Shown here: in pieces, positions 25,675 through 33,311 of the stretch
Layout: each line of letters opens with the position of its first letter
Position numbering within the stretch: the first letter of the stretch is position 1
Source of the DNA: a virus
IMG/VR virus record: IMGVR_UViG_3300032462_002466
Span: 1 to 39,303 of that record
Length of the DNA stretch: 39,303 nt
Strand: one strand, 5' to 3'
Translations under genes and position numbers: made by a program
Notes under the pieces: generated by a model
The model's input: only the letters and a program-made list of their open reading frames with translations
What the model was told of the DNA's origin: nothing
Databases searched by the model: none

Positions 25675-27617
25675 AAATAACATTATCTCAAATGAATGTT
25701 GTACCTGGAAATATTAAAAAGAATATTAATAATATGCTTGCGTCTATAGCAGAAGCTAAAGAAAAAGAATCAGATGTAATTGCATTTCCAGAAATGTGTA
25801 TTGGCGGATATATGCTAGGAGATTATTATAGAGATAGGGAAACAATAGATGAAATAGTGTCTGCTCATGATATTATCAAGGAAGCAAGTGATAATATAAC
25901 TATAATTTTTGGAAGTGTTCTTCCGGATTATAAGAATAAAAATAACGATGGAAGATTTAGATTATATAATGCTATATACGTATATAGGGATAAAGATATT
26001 GTTAATAGATCTTTCAGCAGCTTTCTTGTAAAAAGCAATCTTCCAAATTATAGAATATTTGATGATAAAAGATATTTTTCCAATACTGTAGATTTTTCTA
26101 ATTCTATTGGATCAAATAAAATAGAAGATTTTTTCCATCCAATTCTAATTAAAGAAAAACAAACTGACAATTCATTTAGAGACATTCCTGTTGGAATAGA
26201 ACTATGTGAAGATTTGTGGTGTTCAGATTACGAGTTTGCATTAGAATCATTAAATCCAACTTGTTACTTTATAAAAAACGGGGCTCAATTTATTATTAAT
26301 CTATCCGCAAGCCCCTGGACATGCGGTAAAAATGAAGCAAGAGATAGAAGAGTAAAAGAGGTAAGAGATGATTGTAAAAAAAGATTGGGATACGTATCTA
26401 AATTTGTTCCATTCTTTTATGTGAATTGTGTTGGCGTACAGAATAACGGTAAAAATATAATAACATTTGACGGAGGCTCTACTGTTTATAATAACAATGG
26501 AGATACTGTAGTATTTGCTAATCAAGAAGGTCTTCCAGAAGATCTGCTTTTCGATACAAATAGTATACAAGATAGTAAACCAAGAAAAAATATAGAAAAA
26601 ATAGAACAGAAATTTTTAGCAATAGTACATGGGCTAATAGGATTTAAAACTATTAATGGATTAAATGATTTTCCAACGGTAGTAATAGGAATAAGCGGAG
26701 GAATAGACTCTGCTGTTGTTGCAGCACTATGCGTATACGCCTTTGGTAAAAACAAAGTTATTGGCGTTAATATGCCATCAAAATACAATTCTGAAAAAAC
26801 AAGAAATGCAGCTAAGGAATTAGCAGATAATTTAGGCATAGAGTATTTAGTAATTCCAATAGAAGATATAAATGAGGAAACCAAGAAAACATTAAAAAAT
26901 TATTCTGGTCAAAAAATTACGCCTTTAGCTGATGAAAATATACAAGCAAAAATAAGAGCAACATCTATATTATCCAACCTCGCACAGTGTATTTCTGAAG
27001 AAAGGAATACACCAGTTATATTTACAAACAATGGTAATAAAATAGAAATAGCCCTTGGGTATGCAACTTTGTACGGAGACTGGGGAGGAGCTATATCTCC
27101 AATCGGAGATCTAACAAAACAAGAGGTATATGAGATGGCAAAGTATTTAGGAAAAATAATTCCTAATGAAATGCTTCCTGATGATAAATTTGAATTCACA
27201 GAAGATAAAATAGCTCCTAGTGCTGAGCTTAAATATAATCAATTAGATCCTATATTAATAGGATATCACTGTGCTATTATAAACTCATGGATGAATTATA
27301 ATAAAAAATCACCATCTGACTTTTTAAGATGGTGGCTAGAAGGAACACTTGCTAAAAATCTAAATATAGATCCTTATCTTATTACTAAATATAAGATGGA
27401 TATTGCTGAAAATTTTGTACAAGACTTAAAATGGGTATTTACTAAATTCAGACAAGCAGCATATAAAAGAGTTCAAAGCCCTCCAATTATTATTACATCC
27501 AAAACGGCATTCGGATACGACTGGAGAGAACCTATACTCCCTCCTTTCGAATTCTCCAATGAGGCAAACTCTTTAATTAAAGAAATACTACTTAAAAAGG
27601 TTATGAAAAATGAATAA
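25671..27617 (+). CDS. nadE: Glutamine-dependent NAD+ synthetase
   Basis: 648 residues with the two-domain layout of glutamine-hydrolysing NadE. ATG at 25671 was chosen because AAGGAG is nine bases upstream; an ATG six bases earlier is only three bases from it. The N-terminal nitrilase-type glutaminase has the triad Glu41 (AFPEMCIGGY), Lys121 (LVKSNLPNY) and Cys179 (GIELCEDLW). The synthetase domain has the PP-loop ISGGIDSAVV (341-350) and downstream GYATLYGDWGGAISPIGDLTK. It converts nicotinate adenine dinucleotide to NAD+ using glutamine and ATP. All key residues are present. It overlaps the next gene by eight bases. Confidence 0.95.
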   Translation: MKITLSQMNVVPGNIKKNINNMLASIAEAKEKESDVIAFPEMCIGGYMLGDYYRDRETIDEIVSAHDIIKEASDNITIIFGSVLPDYKNKNNDGRFRLYNAIYVYRDKDIVNRSFSSFLVKSNLPNYRIFDDKRYFSNTVDFSNSIGSNKIEDFFHPILIKEKQTDNSFRDIPVGIELCEDLWCSDYEFALESLNPTCYFIKNGAQFIINLSASPWTCGKNEARDRRVKEVRDDCKKRLGYVSKFVPFFYVNCVGVQNNGKNIITFDGGSTVYNNNGDTVVFANQEGLPEDLLFDTNSIQDSKPRKNIEKIEQKFLAIVHGLIGFKTINGLNDFPTVVIGISGGIDSAVVAALCVYAFGKNKVIGVNMPSKYNSEKTRNAAKELADNLGIEYLVIPIEDINEETKKTLKNYSGQKITPLADENIQAKIRATSILSNLAQCISEERNTPVIFTNNGNKIEIALGYATLYGDWGGAISPIGDLTKQEVYEMAKYLGKIIPNEMLPDDKFEFTEDKIAPSAELKYNQLDPILIGYHCAIINSWMNYNKKSPSDFLRWWLEGTLAKNLNIDPYLITKYKMDIAENFVQDLKWVFTKFRQAAYKRVQSPPIIITSKTAFGYDWREPILPPFEFSNEANSLIKEILLKKVMKNE

Positions 27618-28014
27618 AGATAAACCACATGACGAATCTCAGGAACTCCTTAAAACCATTTTTAATGTTCCATTTACATTTTCTTCAAATTGCAGAAGTG
27701 GATTAGTATCTTTTATACCAGGAAAAAAATGTAATTGCGAAAGATGCAGAAAAACAAGAGGAGAAGATGTTACGGAAGAAAGTAAGAAATTGGCAGGAGA
27801 GCAAGCAGTAAAAGCAGATAACGATCACCGACTGTACAGACTGGTACATTCGTATTTAACTGATATTTACCATAATAGTAGGTATAAGCCAGATGATACC
27901 AAATTTAAAGATGAGATATTAGATATAATTGACGAAATAAACAATGAAAAATTTTTAGGAAATTTTAATAAATGGATATCCCATCAGCGAGAAGTAGATA
28001 GAAATACTTTCTAA
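27610..28014 (+). CDS. Hypothetical Cys-containing protein at end of NAD operon
   Basis: 134 residues. A four-Cys cluster (CRSGLVSFIPGKKCNCERC, residues 28-46) precedes a helical, charged C-terminal region. The start overlaps the end of nadE by eight bases, so it is translationally coupled. Not recognised. It ends nine bases from the convergent 28024-28947 gene, with no evident terminator between. Confidence 0.65.
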   Translation: MNKDKPHDESQELLKTIFNVPFTFSSNCRSGLVSFIPGKKCNCERCRKTRGEDVTEESKKLAGEQAVKADNDHRLYRLVHSYLTDIYHNSRYKPDDTKFKDEILDIIDEINNEKFLGNFNKWISHQREVDRNTF

Positions 28015-28023
28015 AACACAACT

Positions 28024-28947
28024 TTACTTTTTTCTTGAACCTGATATTGTTTCTTCCCACATATTTTTCATTCTTAATCTAACTCCTTGAACTACTTTTT
28101 CAGTAGATGAACTTTGCATCTGAAATGCTAATCCTGGAACAGCACCGTCTCCAAATATTTTCTTTCTTTCTTCGGTAGGTAACTGCTGCTTTGCTGCCTC
28201 TACAGTCTGCACTACTTCTTTTATAGCCTTGTCTTTTATAAACATCTTGTAAATCAGCATTGCCACGGTAAGACCTATCAGGATAATACCAGCAATTGCT
28301 ATATAGTCAAAATAAGCGTTAACTGTAATAGCAACAATCATAATAGTAAGTGATGAAGCTCCTAACGCCATGCCGGTATAAGGACTCCCAAAGATGCCCA
28401 ATGGAACTGACAATCCTACTCCCATAACACATATTACTATTAACCATCTTATCATTTTTGATGTAGCATCCTGCTCTCTTAATATAGCTTCATCTCTTTC
28501 CTTCTCTACTTTTATTTTATCATTAAGTATATTTTGAGCTTGTTTTTCTATTTCTTTAATTTTACTAGCAATAGATATTAAATCAGACTGAGACTTAGAT
28601 AACAATACTCTTGCTATTTCCAACTCTCCAGCCTGACCTTTTATAATACCAGCACTCTTATATATATTTTCGAGAGGATCATGTACTTTTGCTTTAACGT
28701 CTTCGGGAATAGAACTTCTAATATTTATAACATTCCCTTCTATACTGTTAGCCTCTTTTTTTATAATATCACCTGAATTTTTTACTTTGTTATTAGCATC
28801 TGTGATATCCTTAGAAACTATATTTATTCCATCCGATGCACTGTTATCAAAAGCGTTAGGTAATTTTCCATTAATAGAACATGATACTAATAGTGTTGTA
28901 GTTATAAATAATAACCACAAGAATAGAAATGTGTTTTTTGAAATCAT
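28024..28947 (-). CDS. Lipoprotein-like membrane protein with coiled coil
   Basis: 307 residues from the ATG at 28947, which has AGGAG eight bases upstream. The N-terminus is a signal sequence ending in a lipobox (FLFLWLLFITTTLLVSC, Cys near 23). A long helical stretch (residues 40-165) has coiled-coil character. Three hydrophobic segments follow (about 165-187, 192-212 and 216-236), then a basic cytoplasmic-type tail. A lipid-anchored head, coiled coil and membrane segments could suit a lysis (spanin-like) or superinfection-exclusion role, but no family is recognised. Confidence 0.65.
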   Translation of the reverse strand: MISKNTFLFLWLLFITTTLLVSCSINGKLPNAFDNSASDGINIVSKDITDANNKVKNSGDIIKKEANSIEGNVINIRSSIPEDVKAKVHDPLENIYKSAGIIKGQAGELEIARVLLSKSQSDLISIASKIKEIEKQAQNILNDKIKVEKERDEAILREQDATSKMIRWLIVICVMGVGLSVPLGIFGSPYTGMALGASSLTIMIVAITVNAYFDYIAIAGIILIGLTVAMLIYKMFIKDKAIKEVVQTVEAAKQQLPTEERKKIFGDGAVPGLAFQMQSSSTEKVVQGVRLRMKNMWEETISGSRKK

Positions 28948-28997
28948 AGACAATACTCCTGTACTATGATTTTAATATATTAAACAATAAATCCTTC

Positions 28998-29645
28998 TTA
29001 ATAAGAATCCATAATATACCTATCTTCAAAGAATGATTTGTCTACTTTTTCTGTTAAGACGTTTCTGAGTATTTTATTTTCTATATTATTTATACTGTCT
29101 GTTTTTATGTAAACAAGTTCAACTGGTATGTTATTATATTTATGATACTTTTTAATTACGTTAGTTACATTAAAATTAAATACTTTAGAATAAAATTCAG
29201 AGCATAAGGGATTAATCCCCATAACAATTGTTGATACGCTATTATGTAATGCATAAGATAAGGAATATCTTATAAAATCTATCATATCCCTAGATAGAGA
29301 ATTTAAATCAGCCTTGCCACGAACACTAGCAAACATAGATATGTCCATGATTTTCCCATCTTTTTTAAGATCATTCATTATATCTGGAAAAATATCATCT
29401 AAGCCACTTCCTTTGCCGTTGTCTATAGTACATGTCATAGTTGAAATACAGATATGGTAAATACTACTAAATAAAACAAGAGAATTTTCATTTATAACGA
29501 GAGGGGATACCATTCTATTTTTATTAGGATTAACAAATCCAAAAGATAGATATTCTCTATAAACTAATCTCCAAGCAGATGTCACTTCATCAAGTGTCTT
29601 GGCAGTTTGTAATTTCCAAGCATCATTTTGCTTTCCATTCATCAT
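28998..29645 (-). CDS. FeeM-like GNAT acyltransferase
   Basis: 215 residues from the ATG at 29645 (a TTG at 29654 is less likely). The pattern resembles the N-acyl amino acid synthase FeeM / autoinducer-synthase branch of GNAT enzymes: AKTLDEVTSAWRLVYREYLSFGFVNPNKNRM at the start, then SLVLFSSIYHICISTMTCTIDNGKGSGLDDIFPDIMNDLKKDGKIMDISMFA, and GINPLCSEFYSKVFNFN near the end. FeeM joins long acyl chains from acyl-carrier protein to tyrosine. The acyl donor and acceptor here cannot be told. Its own operon neighbours are small membrane proteins, which might fit a lipid-like product. The family call is by recall. Confidence 0.6.
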   Translation of the reverse strand: MMNGKQNDAWKLQTAKTLDEVTSAWRLVYREYLSFGFVNPNKNRMVSPLVINENSLVLFSSIYHICISTMTCTIDNGKGSGLDDIFPDIMNDLKKDGKIMDISMFASVRGKADLNSLSRDMIDFIRYSLSYALHNSVSTIVMGINPLCSEFYSKVFNFNVTNVIKKYHKYNNIPVELVYIKTDSINNIENKILRNVLTEKVDKSFFEDRYIMDSY

Positions 29646-29667
29646 TTGTTCCAAAAAATATTATACA

Positions 29668-30006
29668 CTATATTCCATCTTCTGTTTTTTCCTCCACTAC
29701 CTCTCTATCTAACGTATTTAGAACCTGGATAACTGTCCAGATGATTCCTGTAGATATAAGCCCCGTTAGTGGCCATAAAAACATATTGTCTACAAAGAAA
29801 TACATACTCAATTCTGAAACCAATGATGCCCAGAATGAAAAACAAACCATACAATCAAAAACAGATACTGATCTTATATCAATAAGAGTAAGAAAATTTA
29901 CTATTGGTTGCTTTATAATATTTATAGGATACTCATCTCCCTTTTCTACAATAAGAACAGTCAATCCGTACGTTATAAGAAACGAAATTAAAATATGAGT
30001 TATCAT
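29668..30006 (-). CDS. Small membrane protein with CxxC-SFW motif
   Basis: 112 residues with three hydrophobic segments (residues 3-20, about 47-70 and 74-95). FDCMVCFSFWASL recalls the Cys-x-x-Cys-x-x-F-W pattern of DUF1360-type phage and spore proteins. It is coupled to the upstream gene by an ATGA overlap. It is one of very few genes in the window that end in TAG; reading through that TAG would add only 15 residues before TGA and would overlap the next gene, so TAG is probably a true stop here. Confidence 0.65.
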   Translation of the reverse strand: MITHILISFLITYGLTVLIVEKGDEYPINIIKQPIVNFLTLIDIRSVSVFDCMVCFSFWASLVSELSMYFFVDNMFLWPLTGLISTGIIWTVIQVLNTLDREVVEEKTEDGI

Positions 30007-30302
30007 CTTTTTTTCTTAGCCTTTCCTGTAACCATTTCCCATTTTGATCTTTTTTCTCTAGGAGGGTGATCTTTCGCCCACTTCATCTTAGCATACTTAT
30101 TCATAGTAAGTAGTAACCTGGTTGTTTCTTCTTCTTCATCTGTCAAAGGATGTAGATCAAACCATCCCCACTCTTTTAGATTGTTATATATAGAAAGTGC
30201 TTCTCCTTCAATTTTATATTCAGAATTTACAGAAAGAGATATACTGTGAAGAATCTTCTCCGCCCAGTCTGATGCTAATTTTTGTATAGACTTATCAATC
30301 AT
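30003..30302 (-). CDS. Hypothetical protein, 99 aa
   Basis: A helical, Trp-rich small protein (KLASDWAEKILHSI, SIYNNLKEWGWFDLHPLTDEEEETTRLLLTMNKYAKMKWAKDHPPREKRS) with a basic C-terminus (TGKAKKKR). AGGAG lies eight bases before the ATG. It is co-translated with the small membrane protein (ATGA). Not recognised. Confidence 0.6.
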   Translation of the reverse strand: MIDKSIQKLASDWAEKILHSISLSVNSEYKIEGEALSIYNNLKEWGWFDLHPLTDEEEETTRLLLTMNKYAKMKWAKDHPPREKRSKWEMVTGKAKKKR

Positions 30303-30365
30303 AAATTACACTCCTAAATATAATCGTCAAGAATCAAAAAAGATATTTCTGTCGATATAAAAAAT

Positions 30366-30626
30366 ATGTCATGCGGATGTAAAAAAAATAAAAATACTAC
30401 AAACATAAATCAACAGGGTCAGCTCGCTATTAGCACAGTTCATACAAGAAGAGATTCATGCAGATCATGCGTATTTGCAACCAAAAATCCTCATGCAAGA
30501 TACAAGTCTACAAATGGATTAACCACATCTAGTGTTTGTAAAAAAGTAAACAAACTTGTAAATAGTATAACAAGAGATCCTTTATTTGCATGTCCTTTGA
30601 AAAAATTCAATGCTGTAACAAAATAA
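30366..30626 (+). CDS. Small Cys-rich protein on the plus strand
   Basis: 86 residues with seven Cys: MSCGCKKN at the start, SCRSCVFA near 35, then single Cys at SSVCKK and FACPLKK. The arrangement suggests metal binding. It is divergent from the 30003-30302 gene and convergent with the 30660-31031 gene; the hairpin right after its stop supports a real transcription end. Not recognised. Confidence 0.55.
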   Translation: MSCGCKKNKNTTNINQQGQLAISTVHTRRDSCRSCVFATKNPHARYKSTNGLTTSSVCKKVNKLVNSITRDPLFACPLKKFNAVTK

Positions 30627-30652
30627 TAGCAGATGAGTTTATTCATCTGCTA
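30627..30652. terminator. Hairpin between convergent genes, likely bidirectional terminator
   Basis: A perfect 10-bp stem (TAGCAGATGA/TCATCTGCTA, 6-base loop) begins one base after the plus-strand stop and ends eight bases before the minus-strand stop. The minus side is followed by TTATTTTG, the plus side by AT-rich sequence. Confidence 0.65.
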
Positions 30653-30659
30653 TCTGTAA

Positions 30660-31031
30660 TTATATTTTACCATTCAGTTGTTTTTCAATCTCTTCAATTT
30701 CCTTAGAAGCCAATATAGCCTTTTCTTTAGAATCTGGATACCTGGCAAGATAGTATGCTCTTTCTATTTCACATCTGTATTTCCATAATCCACTAATAGA
30801 TGGTTCAGTCCTTGGGCCTATCACTACAGAACCTATCTTCTGCCCATTTGTATTTCTAATCCATTTTCTAATAACTCTATTCTGAGGCTCCTTACGATGC
30901 CATCTATCCCTTGCTGCAACAGCACGAACATCCTGAAAGCAGCGTAAATTCAACTCTTTGAAAAACTTATACTTTTCAAAGTCGCAGGGAACAAATCCCC
31001 ACTTAGTCTGATGCAATTGATCCTGTAACAT
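30660..31031 (-). CDS. Hypothetical basic protein, 123 aa
   Basis: It has an aromatic N-terminal half (TKWGFVPCDFEKYKFFKELNLRCFQDVRAVAARDRWHRK), a beta-like centre (VIRKWIRNTNGQKIGSVVIGPRTE) and a helical C-terminus. AAGGAG sits before the ATG. It follows the Pth2-like gene by 27 bases in the same direction. Not recognised. Confidence 0.6.
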   Translation of the reverse strand: MLQDQLHQTKWGFVPCDFEKYKFFKELNLRCFQDVRAVAARDRWHRKEPQNRVIRKWIRNTNGQKIGSVVIGPRTEPSISGLWKYRCEIERAYYLARYPDSKEKAILASKEIEEIEKQLNGKI

Positions 31032-31058
31032 AACATACTCCTTAAAAAAAGTGATATC

Positions 31059-31412
31059 TCATCCACAACATGTAGATGTAATTTCCTGTGTTTTGAATAA
31101 TTGAAGATTACGAAATGCCTTACGATCATCTCCTCGAATAATACCTGTACAGATAGCCGTAAGCTCATTATTACGGTCAGGCTCACGCCATTCTTTAATT
31201 GCAAATCCTAAAGACTGCAATTTAGATGACCAATGCAATAACTTACTCTCATTGCTTACAGCGCAAAGAACCAGATGAGGATGATCTTCCTATGGAGGAA
31301 TTAGATATCTTGATGCTTCAATTGCAGCATGTGCTGACTGAACAGCAGCTACAGAAATGGGTAAATCTCTTCTTGTAATTACATACGTATACGGTGTATT
31401 GTCCTAAGCCAT
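31059..31412 (-). CDS. Pth2-like peptidyl-tRNA hydrolase with two in-frame TAG codons
   Basis: The frame from ATG 31412 to TGA 31059 (117 codons) is intact except for TAG at codon 3 (31406-31404) and codon 41 (31292-31290). Conceptual translation shows a Pth2 pattern: YVITRRDLPISVAAVQSAHAAIEA, where V-Q-S-A-H-A matches the conserved A-Q-x-x-H-A helix. HPHLVLCAV and LQSLGFAIKEWREPDRNNELTAICTG follow. Pth2 frees tRNA from stalled peptidyl-tRNA. AAGGA lies nine bases before the ATG. A tRNA with anticodon CUA lies about 570 bases upstream on the same strand. So it is either a suppression-dependent gene or a decayed one; the two ambers in an otherwise open frame favour the former. Confidence 0.75.
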
Positions 31413-31964
31413 GATTGTTTTTCCTTGTGATATATTTTTTTCCAATCCTTCTATTACAAATAGAAGTTCTGCTTCCAAATCTTCATCTAAGCCATTAAGA
31501 ACATCTAATAGCAACCTTGATTCATAGGCATATATTGCTGAAAATTCTTTTTCTGATTTAGATAGTACGAAATAATCTCTTAAAAGTTCTGATATATTAT
31601 CTATTCTATCGAAAAACTTTATAATCCTTGCCTCTTTACTAATTTTAACAATATGATCCCTATCCATCCTTTTTCTTTCAGATCTTGATAACGAACTATT
31701 CTTGGAAGGATTCGTTAACTCTAAAACAATATTAGCAGCATTTTTTCCAATTACGAGAGATAATTCTTCATAATTTATCCTAGTATCTTCCAGTATATCA
31801 TGACAAAAAGCAGCCGCAATCATATCTTCTGTAGAAAATTTATGAACAGCTACTCTTCCTGCCACCCTCCCAACATGAGATACGTACGGCAACCCGCTAA
31901 ATTTCCTAACCTGCTCGGAATGAGCATATCTTGCTAATTCAGCGGATTTTAATATCTTACTCAT
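31404..31964 (-). CDS. HD-domain hydrolase, SpoT/MESH1-like
   Basis: 186 residues from the ATG at 31964 (AAGG eight bases upstream). The small-alarmone-hydrolase pattern is clear: ARYAHSEQVRKFSGLPYVSHVGRVA (first His ligand, His30), MIAAAFCHDILEDT (His55-Asp56 and the Glu-Asp pair), LELTNPSK, and RIIKFFDRIDNISELL (Asp ligand). Such enzymes remove pyrophosphate from (p)ppGpp, and some act on NADPH. It ends at a TAG that is also codon 3, in the same frame, of the Pth2-like gene. If TAG is read as an amino acid, the product is a 301-residue HD-Pth2 fusion. It starts 16 bases after the amber tRNA. Confidence 0.85.
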   Translation of the reverse strand: MSKILKSAELARYAHSEQVRKFSGLPYVSHVGRVAGRVAVHKFSTEDMIAAAFCHDILEDTRINYEELSLVIGKNAANIVLELTNPSKNSSLSRSERKRMDRDHIVKISKEARIIKFFDRIDNISELLRDYFVLSKSEKEFSAIYAYESRLLLDVLNGLDEDLEAELLFVIEGLEKNISQGKTIMA

Positions 31965-31980
31965 AATCATATCCTTTTAA

Positions 31981-32052
31981 AACACCTGGAGGGATTCGAA
32001 CCCTCACTCTAGTTTTTAGAAAACCGTACTCTACCAATTGAGTTACAGGTGC
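31981..32052 (-). tRNA. tRNA with anticodon CUA (amber suppressor)
   Basis: A full 72-base cloverleaf on the minus strand. The acceptor is GCACCTG/CAGGTGT, with G1-U72 and discriminator U. D arm ACTC/GAGT; T arm GAGGG-TTCGAAT-CCCTC; variable loop GAGT. The anticodon loop TTCTAAA has CTA at positions 34-36 with U33 and A37, so it reads UAG. The anticodon stem CGGTT/AACTA has one mismatch at its base. It lies between the nuclease gene and the HD gene, both minus strand, and so is probably processed from their message. The amino acid is not certain; discriminator U is not typical of tRNA-Gln. Confidence 0.9.
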
Positions 32053-32100
32053 ATACTCTTATAACCAATTATCTTGAAATTCCGGATAAGAATATAATCC

Positions 32101-32520
32101 TCAATATAGCAAAGACTTAGCAAGATTATTTCTTAACATCATATCATTAAGACATTCGTAATATTTATTCTTTTCATTTAATACCCAAATAATTCCCAAA
32201 TATCTACCATACTTTTCAGTTTTATCTTTTACAGTTTGAATATAAATTTCTTTTGATGATATTTTTCTATAAACGTAATTCTTACTTCTCCTAGCTTCTG
32301 CCTTTTCTTTATCGCTTAATCTACTACCATTTAATTCTGGAGCATTTATTCCATAAAATCTAATTTTTGTTTTCTTATAGATATCCATACCTAAATCTAT
32401 AGCTACAGTAATAGTATCTCCATCATACACATCTAAAACATGAGCCTTATAAGTGTAAAGATTATTTTTTATCTCTTCTAAGCTAATTTTTCTAACGATT
32501 AATTTTTCTGAGTTTGCCAT
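32101..32520 (-). CDS. Staphylococcal nuclease-like (SNase) protein
   Basis: 139 residues with one OB-fold SNase domain: AHVLDVYDGDTITVAID (catalytic Asp region), TKIRFYGINAPELNG (Arg and active-site Glu region) and EKYGRYLGIIWV (second Arg). These enzymes cut DNA and RNA with Ca2+. No signal peptide is present, so it would act in the cytoplasm, for instance on host nucleic acid. Its start overlaps the preceding small membrane gene. Confidence 0.9.
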   Translation of the reverse strand: MANSEKLIVRKISLEEIKNNLYTYKAHVLDVYDGDTITVAIDLGMDIYKKTKIRFYGINAPELNGSRLSDKEKAEARRSKNYVYRKISSKEIYIQTVKDKTEKYGRYLGIIWVLNEKNKYYECLNDMMLRNNLAKSLLY

Positions 32521-32707
32521 TGTAAAATTTATTAAACCTTTTTTTTATACATTTATCTAAGAAATATAAATACATAGTATATATAGAAAATACTATTGTA
32601 ATTGGAAATAAGATTATAAATAACACAATTATATTACATAAAAAAATTCTTGAGATAATAAAGTTACCATCCCAGTAATCCATTATAGTTAAATATAATT
32701 TAAGCAT
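32492..32707 (-). CDS. Small membrane protein, 71 aa
   Basis: One or two hydrophobic segments (NFIISRIFLCNIIVLFIILFPITIVFSIYTMYLYFL) are followed by a basic tail (KKRFNKFYNGKLRKINR). It overlaps the SNase gene by 29 bases and the upstream gene by eight. It ends in TAG; read-through would give another 12 residues with a second TAG before TAA. Not recognised. Confidence 0.5.
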   Translation of the reverse strand: MLKLYLTIMDYWDGNFIISRIFLCNIIVLFIILFPITIVFSIYTMYLYFLDKCIKKRFNKFYNGKLRKINR

Positions 32708-33269
32708 TTTGCTTCTTTCTTCTCATAATCTTTCTTTCCTTATTTCTTTCCTGTATCTTTAAAACAACCTTGGATATAATACCCGTTGGGTCTTTATCTG
32801 TTATCTTTCTAATTACTGATATATATGATTTAACTTCGTTATCAACTGCTTTGTCAATTAAGTCAACTATCTCTTGTTCTGGTTCTTTTTCTAATGGTTT
32901 TATAATTAATTCTTTTTTATCCTCATCTATCTTATTTAGTTTATTTTGTAATTTTTCATTCTCTCTAGATAATATAAAAAAAGCATCTCTTGATAATTCT
33001 TTCTCTTTTTTTGTAGAATCTATATATTCGGAAATTCCTAAAACCATAGAGTTTACATTTTCTAATTTTATTTTTTTTATATTTATATACTCAAAAATAT
33101 TATTAGAAATAACCTTTGGATGCCTGCTTCTCCATATTCCACCATTAATAGATAATCCAAACCACTTTACACCCTTGGGTGTAATATCTATCTTAGACAA
33201 AACTATAGCAATAGAACCATCAGATGATGCGCATACTTTTCCAATATAAGGATCTTTTTCGGAAAACAT
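32700..33269 (-). CDS. Hypothetical protein, 189 aa
   Basis: The N-terminal 70 residues look like a small beta-barrel (DPYIGKVCASSDGSIAIVLSKIDITPKGVKWFGLSINGGIWRSRHPKVI). A helical middle contains a probable coiled coil (ILSRENEKLQNKLNKIDEDKKELI) and the C-terminus is very basic (ERNKERKIMRRKKQNA). No family is recognised; the basic end could contact nucleic acid. Confidence 0.6.
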   Translation of the reverse strand: MFSEKDPYIGKVCASSDGSIAIVLSKIDITPKGVKWFGLSINGGIWRSRHPKVISNNIFEYINIKKIKLENVNSMVLGISEYIDSTKKEKELSRDAFFILSRENEKLQNKLNKIDEDKKELIIKPLEKEPEQEIVDLIDKAVDNEVKSYISVIRKITDKDPTGIISKVVLKIQERNKERKIMRRKKQNA

Positions 33270-33311
33270 ATTACTTCCAATATTAAGAAATGACTTTCCA
33301 TTCCTTTAAAT

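Noticed and set aside
29668-30006. Read-through of TAG in the small membrane protein as more evidence for recoding
   Set aside because: The extension is only 15 residues, ends in TGA, and overlaps the next gene's start, so TAG is more likely a true stop.
30950-31204. 84-residue minus-strand ORF overlapping two genes
   Set aside because: It lies in another frame of the Pth2-like gene and of the 30660-31031 gene, and its translation has no domain-like pattern, whereas the Pth2 frame does.
32770-33249. 159-residue plus-strand ORF
   Set aside because: It is antisense to the 189-residue hypothetical gene; Ser/Phe/Ile-rich composition is typical of a shadow frame in AT-rich DNA.
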